Source: CAYPLH01 sp964411505 (GTDB lineage Bacteria; Bacillota; Clostridia; CAYPLH01; DUMO01). From it: a stretch of 64,000 nt of DNA. A program made the position numbers and the translations under genes. This document shows positions 26,481-34,046 of the stretch, piece after piece. The DNA lies in NCBI GenBank assembly GCA_964411505.1, contig CAYPLH010000005.1, positions 62,001-126,000 on the forward strand, in the 5' to 3' direction. Position 1 is the stretch's first letter, and every line of letters starts with the position of its first letter. The notes under the pieces were generated by a model. That model was not told the origin of the DNA. It ran no database searches and worked only from the letters and a program-made list of their open reading frames with translations.

Positions 26481-27377
26481 CTATGGTCTTAAAAACTTAG
26501 CCCTATCATATATGGGCTGTGTCCAAAGCATTGCACCATGCTCGCTAATTACCTGCGCCCTCACATACAGTTCGCTACCTTCCATTTTGTATTCTCCTAA
26601 TTCGCCAGTCATCTCCTTTAATATCTTGCCATCTTTGCCAATGAAGACATATTTGTTCTCCTTGACATAAGTATCCTTGGAAGTTGCATGCAGTCTAACA
26701 GTATTATTCTCAAATGAGAATTCATGTAGAATCAGTCCAGTAGAAACATATAAGCTCCCTGCATCAATTGATTCTCTTACACTCTCTTGATCTCTTTTAG
26801 CATAAATAACGTTCCACGACCTATCCAAGTTATGCCATCTATGGAAATCATCATTTCCAAATCCCCATACAAGTTTTCCCTGCGAAAGCAGGAAATCCCA
26901 GGTGTCCGTCGCAAGTCCAGTACCCTTGAGTCTGAAAATAACTGAGTTAAAAATTTCAATCCCAGTATAACCCTTCATATCCATAAGATTTGCCCATGAC
27001 CAGTATTCTTTTCTCTGCCAATTTGGATGACACATAATAACAAAGCCGCCTTCTTTTAAGCACTCATTGACAGCAAACTGGTTTGTGCCCTCTACAGCAG
27101 TTTTGTTTCCGATACAGAGCATATGAGGGTGATCACTATATTCATAGCCATTTATAAGAATCATATCGTATTTTTTCTGATATTCGCTAGCATCTGTATA
27201 CAAACGGTGGTTTGAAATTGTCAAAACATCGTATCCAGCTTCCTTGTATGCAGAAATTACATCATCTATTTCATTAGCACCGCAGGTATTAGGTCCGGTA
27301 CCAGCATGTATATGAAAATTCGATTTTAACCACTCTCTATTTTTAAAGTTCAAGCTTTCATAAGGATTTGCATACAT
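26481..27377 (-). CDS. PHP-domain phosphoesterase, CehA/McbA-like
   Basis: The 298 residues have a PHP domain at about 15-225: SNFHIHAGTGPNTC (HxH), TISNHRLYTDASEY, NGYEYSDHPHMLCIG, MCHPNWQRKE, and GFGNDDFHRW with the C-terminal metal-binding His. A beta-sandwich tail of about 70 residues follows. It probably hydrolyses a phosphoester; no signal peptide is seen. It is a different subtype from the PHP protein at 11361. It is convergent with topB, with about 66 bases between the stops. Confidence 0.8.
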   Translation of the reverse strand: MYANPYESLNFKNREWLKSNFHIHAGTGPNTCGANEIDDVISAYKEAGYDVLTISNHRLYTDASEYQKKYDMILINGYEYSDHPHMLCIGNKTAVEGTNQFAVNECLKEGGFVIMCHPNWQRKEYWSWANLMDMKGYTGIEIFNSVIFRLKGTGLATDTWDFLLSQGKLVWGFGNDDFHRWHNLDRSWNVIYAKRDQESVRESIDAGSLYVSTGLILHEFSFENNTVRLHATSKDTYVKENKYVFIGKDGKILKEMTGELGEYKMEGSELYVRAQVISEHGAMLWTQPIYDRAKFLRP

Positions 27378-27862
27378 ACTATAACCTCCTAGGATTACAT
27401 CTTTATGTGATTAAGTTATTCCAACCTATTAACTAAACAGCTTTATCATACACTATTACAAAATAATGTTCAATACGTTTGTTCGCCCAAAGTAATTAGT
27501 GTGCCATGACGGGGTTTCTGTTCAGACCCTCTATAACTTGAGATATAACTGTGCAATAGTAACCATGACGCGGTTAATCACACCTAATTTCATCATTATA
27601 GTAAAGATAGGGCTCTGCCTATAAACAAAGGGCCACACAATCTGTTGAAAATATTCATTCTTAATTAGTCATCTTTTTAATCATTCCTAAATATTTATAA
27701 TATATAGAAACAGTTGCACAAGTAATTTTAACATGCCCTAGTTGAATTAATATGCAGGAAATAGAGCTTGCACTCAGCCACTCTTAGTGGTCCATTTGGT
27801 TGCTATTGCCAAACAAATAGCTTTTTAAAAAACAACACAATTTGAAAAGGAATGATTAGAAA
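27378..27862. other. Intergenic region without a recognised gene
   Basis: 485 bases between divergent genes. The only pattern seen is a 13-bp direct repeat, CCATGACGGGGTT at 27503-27515 and CCATGACGCGGTT at 27562-27574. The last 80 bases should hold the promoter of the yaaL gene. No RNA gene is recognised. Confidence 0.4.
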
Positions 27863-28105
27863 ATGTTATTTAAGAAATTCTCAAAAAAACAAATAGAGCA
27901 GATTAATGCACCTGATGATGAGAACACAAAGCTTATTGAAGAAATACAAAAAGTAAAAGAGCAGCTTGAAAGTGCCAACACCATGTTTAATTTTACTACC
28001 GATCCAAAGCTTACAGAAAGTGCAATACATGAAATTAACTCATGTCAGCTAAGATATGATTTTCTGGTTAGAGAAGCAAAGATTAAGGGATTGGTACGCC
28101 ATTAA
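27863..28105 (+). CDS. yaaL: YaaL-type DUF2508 protein
   Basis: The 80 residues match the small DUF2508 family: FNFTTDPKLTESAIHEINSC, then QLRYDFLVREAKIKGL. Function is unknown. In Bacillus and many clostridia the gene follows recR; here recR is not adjacent, so it stands alone. The start has AAAAGGAATG 10 bases upstream. Confidence 0.8.
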   Translation: MLFKKFSKKQIEQINAPDDENTKLIEEIQKVKEQLESANTMFNFTTDPKLTESAIHEINSCQLRYDFLVREAKIKGLVRH

Positions 28106-28396
28106 AATTTTGGGTTTAAATAATTCCAATATTGCATAAAGAAGTATTTCTTTTTCATGCCCTTCCCCTTTTGTATCCTTCATCGAAAATTTCATTGATA
28201 AATAATACTATAATGGTGTAATATATTAATACACTTAGTTTTCTTTAAGTTTTCATTGTTTATATGTTGTTCACAATGTATTTATGTTTTATGAAATGAG
28301 TTAAGCAGCGCACTAGGTTATAGATTAACAAACGACAATACTAGCTTTAAGAAAAACTTAAGTAAGTATATTGCTGGAGGGACGTAAATAAAATTA

Positions 28397-29203
28397 ATGA
28401 TATACATATATTCAGTTTTGGTAGTTATCATTCTACTTCTTATTTATATGCGCTTTGAAGCAGCTAATGTTAAAATAGAAAAGGTTGATCTTTCTAAAAA
28501 CAAGAACGGTCTTAGAATAATTCAATTGTCAGATATTCATGTCAATATGCTAAAAGTTCCAGCTGAAAAAGTACGAAAAGCTATCATTGATGAAAAACCT
28601 GATTATGTAATTTTAACAGGTGACTATATTGATCACCCCATGCATATTCCTGACTTTATCAAGTTTCTTGAAGAAATCAAAACAGGGGTTCCAACCCTGT
28701 TAAGTCTTGGTAATCACGATATAAGAACTTTCAAAAATGATAAAAATGGACTGTATGATTTCATAACCAGAATTGAGAAAACCGGAGCAAAAGTCTGGGA
28801 AAACCACAGTGAGGTTGTACAAAAAGGAAAGATAAAATATAATCTTATTGGATTCTCCGATCTAAAATCCGGATATGTTGATTTATATAAGCCATTTACG
28901 CAATGCTCAAAAGACGCCTTTATGAATATCGCTTTTTCTCATAATCCTGATATTGTCTGCGAATTTCCTAAAGGTAAAGTTGATTTTCTAATGTGCGGAC
29001 ACTTTCACGGCGGACAAGTGTGGACTCCATTTTCTCTTGAGTTTAAAATGCTCCGTGATGACGAGCTGTGTAAAGTTGGAATACAAAAAGGTCTCCATAA
29101 AGTACAGGGTACTAATATATACATAAACAGAGGATTAGGAAATGTTATATTCCCACTCCGGTTTATGTCACGACCCGAAATAACTGTTTTTCAATTGCCA
29201 TAA
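28397..29203 (+). CDS. Membrane-anchored metallophosphoesterase
   Basis: The 268 residues have one N-terminal membrane helix (about 2-20) followed by a calcineurin-like phosphoesterase domain with all metal motifs: QLSDIHVN, LTGDYID, LGNHDIRT, AFSHNPD and CGHFHGGQVW. The YaeI/YkuE subtype acts on lipid or nucleotide phosphates at the membrane. The exact substrate is unknown. GGAGGGAC lies upstream of the ATG, and a strong hairpin terminator follows 60 bases after the stop. Confidence 0.87.
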   Translation: MIYIYSVLVVIILLLIYMRFEAANVKIEKVDLSKNKNGLRIIQLSDIHVNMLKVPAEKVRKAIIDEKPDYVILTGDYIDHPMHIPDFIKFLEEIKTGVPTLLSLGNHDIRTFKNDKNGLYDFITRIEKTGAKVWENHSEVVQKGKIKYNLIGFSDLKSGYVDLYKPFTQCSKDAFMNIAFSHNPDIVCEFPKGKVDFLMCGHFHGGQVWTPFSLEFKMLRDDELCKVGIQKGLHKVQGTNIYINRGLGNVIFPLRFMSRPEITVFQLP

Positions 29204-29263
29204 GTCCATCCAAATCTACCGATGCAGAGACTGGACTAGTTTCCCTATGTATCACCTGCTTTT

Positions 29264-29411
29264 AAAAAAGTGGGCTACGCCACTTTTTTTCGCTAGGGAA
29301 CCTTATGGTTCCCTTCGACGGATGCTCCGCATCCTTGAGCACCCTCCTTAAAGCAGCAAAGGGGATTCCCCTTTGCAATCCCCTTTGTCTAGGAAAGTAT
29401 ACTTTCCTAGA
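29264..29411. repeat. Tandem hairpin array, first hairpin a terminator
   Basis: Stems in order: AAAAAAGTGG/CCACTTTTTT with a T-run (29264-29290, terminator for the phosphoesterase gene), GGGAACC/GGTTCCC (29296-29313), GGATGC/GCATCC (29320-29334), GCAAAGGGG/CCCCTTTGC (29356-29376) and TCTAGGAAAG/ACTTTCCTAGA (29388-29411). Loops are 3-6 bases. Confidence 0.7.
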
Positions 29412-29447
29412 CAATAAAAAAGGTGCAGGGACACGCAGGCAATCCTG

Positions 29448-29945
29448 TTATTTCTTATAACACGCAACTATTTCACCATAGTACATAGTGTGTGGATCTC
29501 CCTTGGCATACCATCTATTTGTTGAAACATCCTCAAGTGCTTCAAGAACCATATCTCGCTTATATATAACTTTGCATTCATAAAAAAGGTCACATTCACC
29601 TATAACCGGAACTTTTACATTCTGACTTGGCATAGCAGTAAGGTTCATTTCTTTAAACTTATCCACATCACGACCAGATTTACTTCCGCAAAATGCCAGC
29701 TCCTTTTTTAAGCCTCCAAAAGGTATGCTTACAGTAAATTCATTTGTCTCTTCAATCAACCCATGTGTAAAGCGTGAAAACCTCACTGGAGCAATAAATA
29801 CCGGCTTTTTCCAGTATATCCCCACACTCCCCCAACCAATTACCATGGCACTAGGTTTTTCAATACCGGATGCTAAAAACAATCCACCTCCACCTAACTG
29901 TTCAATCACTTTGGGTAAAAATTCGTTGTAATCTACTTCAACCAT
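29448..29945 (-). CDS. Flavin reductase-like FMN-binding protein
   Basis: The 165 residues resemble the flavin reductase/NADH-FMN oxidoreductase split-barrel family: MVIGWGSVGIYWKKPVFIAPV, then RFTHGLIEETNEFTVSIPF and GRDVDKF. It probably binds FMN and reduces a flavin or small molecule. The start is uncertain. ATG 29945 fits the family N terminus (MVEVDYNEFLPKVIEQL) but has a weak site. An AAGGAGG site sits at the upstream ATG 29987, so an in-frame GTT, ATT or TTG between them is also possible. It is a single gene. Confidence 0.75.
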   Translation of the reverse strand: MVEVDYNEFLPKVIEQLGGGGLFLASGIEKPSAMVIGWGSVGIYWKKPVFIAPVRFSRFTHGLIEETNEFTVSIPFGGLKKELAFCGSKSGRDVDKFKEMNLTAMPSQNVKVPVIGECDLFYECKVIYKRDMVLEALEDVSTNRWYAKGDPHTMYYGEIVACYKK

Positions 29946-30076
29946 TTGAAAACCGCTGCACAAAATAACTGCAGCTCCTCCTTCCATTAATTATATTTAA
30001 CTATACGCACTTTGTAGCCCATATAAAACACTAACATTATTGAATTTTAAGAAAACCGATTGTTTTCTAAAATCAA

Positions 30077-31390
30077 TCAATACCCGGGTTTCCCCAACAA
30101 CCTAAACATATTCTTCTTGTACTCCTCAACACCTGGCTGAACAAAGGGATTAACTCCCATAAGGTATCCGCTTATTCCGCAGGCTTTTTCAAAAAAGTAA
30201 ACAAGACTGCCAAAATAAAATTCATTCAGCTCAGGGATTTTAAGAAAAAGGTTAGGTACGCCTCCGTTAGTATGTGCCTGAATTGTACCTTCCATAGCCA
30301 TTTGGTTCACATAGTCAATATTTTTCCCAGAAATGTAATTTAGTCCGTCCAAATCATTTACTTCTGCTTCGATTTTAATAACCTTTTTGACATTTTCCAC
30401 CTTCAAGACGGTTTCAAAAATATTCCTCAAACCATCTTGTATATATTGACCCATGGAATGAAGGTCTGTAGTACAATCTATGCCAGCTGGAAAAATACCT
30501 TTCTTGTCTTTCCCTTCACTCTCACCATAAAGCTGTTTCCACCATTCAGTAAAGTAATGCAAGGCTGGTTCATAATTTACCATTATCTCTATTGTCTTAC
30601 CTTTATTATATAGAATATTCCTAGACACTGCATATTTATAACAATCATTATCAAATAAATTATCACTGCTGTATTTTTCACAGGCAGCGGCAGCTCCTCT
30701 CATTATTTCATTTATATCAAGCCCAGTAGCTGCAATCGGCAAAAGTCCCACCGCTGTAAGAACAGTAAATCTTCCACCTATATCATCAGGTATCACAAAG
30801 GTTTCATATCCTTCTTCCCGAGCTAGTGACAAAAGTGCTCCCTTCGATTTGTCAGTTGTAGTATATATTCTCTTAGCAGCCTTTTTCCTTCCATACTTTT
30901 GCTCCATATAATTTTTGAACAATCGGAATGCAACAGCAGGTTCAGTTGTGGTGCCTGATTTTGATATTACATTAACTGAAATATCTTTATCCTTCAATAT
31001 CTCAAACAAATCAGCAAGATAAGTCGAGCTTAAATTGTTTCCTGCATAGAATATCTGAGGTGTTTTTCTTTCGTCCTTTGAAAGATTATTATAAAAACTA
31101 TGCGAGAGCATTTCTATGGCTGCTCTTGCGCCAAGATATGAGCCGCCTATCCCAATAACTACAAGCGCATCAGAATCGGACTTTATTTTTTGGGCAGCAT
31201 ACTTTATCCTTTCAAACTCAGATCTGTCGTAATCATTGGGTAAATCAACCCACCCAGTAAAATCACTTCCTTGACCTTTTCCAGTATGCAACATCTCATG
31301 AGCTTTCTTAACAAATTCACTATAGTACTCTAATTCTCTGTCGCTTACAAACTCACTAGCTCTTGTATTATCAAAGTTTATTTTTTCCAT
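30077..31390 (-). CDS. pgi: Glucose-6-phosphate isomerase
   Basis: Converts glucose 6-phosphate to fructose 6-phosphate in glycolysis. The 437 residues are the short Firmicute form. Motifs: GIGGSYLGARAAIEML, VISKSGTTTEPAVAFRLF (phosphate-binding SIS loop), GGRFTVLTAVGLLPIAATG and the C-terminal Lys-containing HTNGGVPNLFLKIPE/GVEEYKK end. It follows nadE on the same strand with 67 bases between them, so the two may share a transcript. Confidence 0.95.
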   Translation of the reverse strand: MEKINFDNTRASEFVSDRELEYYSEFVKKAHEMLHTGKGQGSDFTGWVDLPNDYDRSEFERIKYAAQKIKSDSDALVVIGIGGSYLGARAAIEMLSHSFYNNLSKDERKTPQIFYAGNNLSSTYLADLFEILKDKDISVNVISKSGTTTEPAVAFRLFKNYMEQKYGRKKAAKRIYTTTDKSKGALLSLAREEGYETFVIPDDIGGRFTVLTAVGLLPIAATGLDINEIMRGAAAACEKYSSDNLFDNDCYKYAVSRNILYNKGKTIEIMVNYEPALHYFTEWWKQLYGESEGKDKKGIFPAGIDCTTDLHSMGQYIQDGLRNIFETVLKVENVKKVIKIEAEVNDLDGLNYISGKNIDYVNQMAMEGTIQAHTNGGVPNLFLKIPELNEFYFGSLVYFFEKACGISGYLMGVNPFVQPGVEEYKKNMFRLLGKPGY

Positions 31391-31457
31391 TTACATCATC
31401 CTTTCTGTCGTTGCTGCTTTAATTTTCTCTCATATGTCAAAAGACTTCCAAACTCAT

Positions 31458-33377
31458 TTAAAACTCCTCAAGCCATAGCCTTGCTTCAGCATCACTTGGC
31501 ATTTTCCAATCTCCCCTTGGCGAAAGGCTTATCGAGCCAACCTTAGGACCGTCAGGCAGGCATGATCTTTTAAACTGTTGACTAAAAAACCTTTTATAGA
31601 ACACTTTAAGCCATTTTTTAATGGTTTTTTTATCATATTTGCTTTTAAACGCAAGCCCCGCAAGAAATATGATTTTTTCAGGTGGTGCACCATACCTTAC
31701 AATATGATAAAGAAAAAAATCATGAAGCTCATAAGGTCCAATTATATCTTCTGTTTTTTGGCTTACATTCCCTTTTGAATCAGGGGGCAAGAGCTCAGGA
31801 GTAATAGGAGTATTGATTATTCTGTGAAGAACATCCTTTGAGCCTTCTTCCACAGCTTTGTCTGCAATCCATTCTATAAGATGTGTTATCAATGTTTTTG
31901 GAACGCCGGTATTCACTGCATACATGGACATATGATCACCATTGTACGTGCACCATCCTAAGGCCATTTCGGAAAGGTCTCCGGTTCCAATGGCCAGTCC
32001 TCCAACTTTGTTTGCAATATCCATTATTATCTGTGTGCGTTCTCTTGCTTGCACATTTTCATAGGTTATATCGTGAATATCAGGGTTATGTCCGATATCC
32101 TTAAAGTGCTGAAGACAGGCAGGCTTAATATCAATTTCCTTAATGTTAACACCAAGCGAATTCATAAGCTCTATAGCATTTTTATAAGTAATGTCAGTTG
32201 TACCAAAGCCCGGCATAGTCACTGCATAAATATTTTTTCGTGATATACACATTTTATCAAAAGTTTTTGCTAAAACCAATAAAGCCAGAGTAGAATCAAG
32301 ACCGCCTGAAATACCTATTACCGCCTTCGTTGCTCCTACATGCTTCATTCTTTTATAAAGGGCAGAAGTCTGTATATTGAATATTTCACTTAAGCAGCTA
32401 TTTCTTTTGCATAAGTCCTGTGGTATAAAAGGATGTGCAGAAACTTCTCTTTCAAGACTGGTAACATCTATTTCTTTTAAATCAAAAGCTATCTTCTCAT
32501 AGACGAATTTTTCATCCATGACACCAAAGCTGGTATTTTTAGAACGATCCATAATCAATTTTTGAACATCTATTTCACCTGTTAAAAGCTGACTTTCATC
32601 TTTATATCTTTCTGATTCATTTATTAGACTTCCGTATTCCGAAATTAATGCGTGTCCGCCGCAAACCACATCAGTTGTTGATTCCCAGATACCAGCTGAT
32701 ACATATATATATCCCGAAATGCATCTTGCAGATTGTTGGCAAACAAGCTGCCTTCTATATTCATGCTTGCCCACAAACTCATTACTAGCCGAAAGATTAA
32801 ATGTTAAAACCGCACCATTTATAGCTTGGTAACAGCTTGGAGGTATAGCAACCCATAGATCCTCACAAATCTCCACTCCAAAGCAAATCTGATGATTACT
32901 TCTTGCCTGAAAAAGCAAATTCACTCCAAAAGGTATTTCAATGCCACAAAGCTTTATGGTGCAACTTTTCTTGTCCTTGCCGCTTTTGAACCACCTCTGC
33001 TCGTAAAACTCACTGTAACTAGGTATATACGATTTTGGAACAACACCAAGTAATTTACCTTGTTGAAATATAACGGCACAATTGTAAATTTTATTTTCAA
33101 ATGCCACAGGAATTCCAACAATAGAAACTATATTATAGTTTTTAGTTAGCTCTAATAGTGTGCAAAGGCTCTTTTCAGCCTCGGACAACAAAACATGCTG
33201 AAAAAAAAGGTCGGCACATGAATATCCTGTTATTGAAAGCTCAGGAAAACAAATAAGCTGCATGCCTTGATGCTCTGCAAGGGAAATCATCTCTATTATT
33301 TTCTCTGTATTGAATTTGCAGTCAGCTACCCTCATTTTGGGTACACCTGCTGCAACCTTGACAAATCCATAGTCCAT
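31458..33377 (-). CDS. nadE: Glutamine-dependent NAD+ synthetase
   Basis: Last step of NAD+ synthesis: amidates nicotinic acid adenine dinucleotide with Gln-derived ammonia. The 639 residues have an N-terminal nitrilase-fold glutaminase (about 1-275; Glu in CFPELSITGYS, Lys in VPKSYIPSYSEF, Cys in GVEICEDLWV). The C-terminal synthetase has the PP-loop ISGGLDSTLALLVL and GTGDLSEMALGWCTY. The start at 33377 has AAGAGGTG 8 bases upstream; an earlier ATG at 33458 has none. Confidence 0.94.
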   Translation of the reverse strand: MDYGFVKVAAGVPKMRVADCKFNTEKIIEMISLAEHQGMQLICFPELSITGYSCADLFFQHVLLSEAEKSLCTLLELTKNYNIVSIVGIPVAFENKIYNCAVIFQQGKLLGVVPKSYIPSYSEFYEQRWFKSGKDKKSCTIKLCGIEIPFGVNLLFQARSNHQICFGVEICEDLWVAIPPSCYQAINGAVLTFNLSASNEFVGKHEYRRQLVCQQSARCISGYIYVSAGIWESTTDVVCGGHALISEYGSLINESERYKDESQLLTGEIDVQKLIMDRSKNTSFGVMDEKFVYEKIAFDLKEIDVTSLEREVSAHPFIPQDLCKRNSCLSEIFNIQTSALYKRMKHVGATKAVIGISGGLDSTLALLVLAKTFDKMCISRKNIYAVTMPGFGTTDITYKNAIELMNSLGVNIKEIDIKPACLQHFKDIGHNPDIHDITYENVQARERTQIIMDIANKVGGLAIGTGDLSEMALGWCTYNGDHMSMYAVNTGVPKTLITHLIEWIADKAVEEGSKDVLHRIINTPITPELLPPDSKGNVSQKTEDIIGPYELHDFFLYHIVRYGAPPEKIIFLAGLAFKSKYDKKTIKKWLKVFYKRFFSQQFKRSCLPDGPKVGSISLSPRGDWKMPSDAEARLWLEEF

Positions 33378-33584
33378 GTAAGACACACCTCTTAAAATGG
33401 ATAAATTTATTACAATGCCCTGCCGGCTGTACACCATGCAGGGAGTTATAGCCAGCAATTTTCAAACTCATAAAAAACTTGCAAAAAAGTTAATACCATA
33501 ATATAGGATTGTTAAGTTAAAATCAAGGCTGGATTATCACGCACACAATCCGATTTTTTAGTTTGTGAAGATTAGTTTGTGAAG

Positions 33585-33608
33585 AATGATATAGTGTAGT
33601 AAAAAGAA
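33585..33608. repeat. AATGATATAGTGTA motif, copy 1
   Basis: AATGATATAGTGTAGTAAAA; near-copies occur at 50381-50404 and 57891-57909, with a weaker one at 54410. All are intergenic. Confidence 0.45.
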
Positions 33609-33778
33609 GCTCTCTTACAATACGTTGTAAAGTACGGATTGCAAGAAAGCATCTTCACTCTGGATGAAGCTATTTTTAGCTTCATAAAAATATTTGGCAA
33701 TACCTTTGACCTAATGTTAACATAGAAATTACTGTTTATCAAGCAGAATAAGTTTTAAGAATAAAAAATGGTAATCTA

Positions 33779-33807
33779 TTGACATGTGACGTTTTGTATA
33801 CTAAAAT
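33779..33807 (+). promoter_or_regulatory. Sigma-A promoter for a candidate small RNA
   Basis: TTGACA at 33779-33784, a 17-base spacer and TAAAAT at 33802-33807. No coding frame follows; a terminator lies about 160 bases downstream. Confidence 0.65.
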
Positions 33808-33811
33808 ATAA

Positions 33812-33973
33812 ATGTGACCAAACGTAACAACTTTTTTGATCACTTTGAATTAGTGATTACGACTTGGTATTGGTGTTGGTGTTGGTATAAACGTACCTGA
33901 TTTGGTACAGGGTACTGAGTTTCGCAAATAATCAGTACTACAAAAAGGGCAGTGTTAACTGCCCACTTTTTTT
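33812..33973 (+). ncRNA. Candidate small RNA, about 160 nt
   Basis: Runs from a consensus promoter to an intrinsic terminator (GGGCAGT/ACTGCCC, 33947-33964, then a seven-T run). In between lie the hairpins GATCACT/AGTGATT (33838-33858), GTACC/GGTAC and GTACTGA/TCAGTAC (33912-33938), and a TTGGTG triple repeat (33875-33896). No start codon with a ribosome site is seen. It is convergent with valS and resembles no RNA family I know. It is an inference from sequence signals alone. Confidence 0.55.
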
Positions 33974-34018
33974 CTTTATTATGCAAAGCTGATCCAATTA
34001 AAATTTCACCACACTTAT

Positions 34019-34044
34019 AAAAGGGCAGTTTTCACCGCCCTTTT
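34019..34044 (-). terminator. Terminator of valS
   Basis: The stem AAAAGGGC.../GCCCTTTT, read on the minus strand, ends in a T-run, 3 bases after the valS stop. Confidence 0.8.
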
Positions 34045-34046
34045 GA

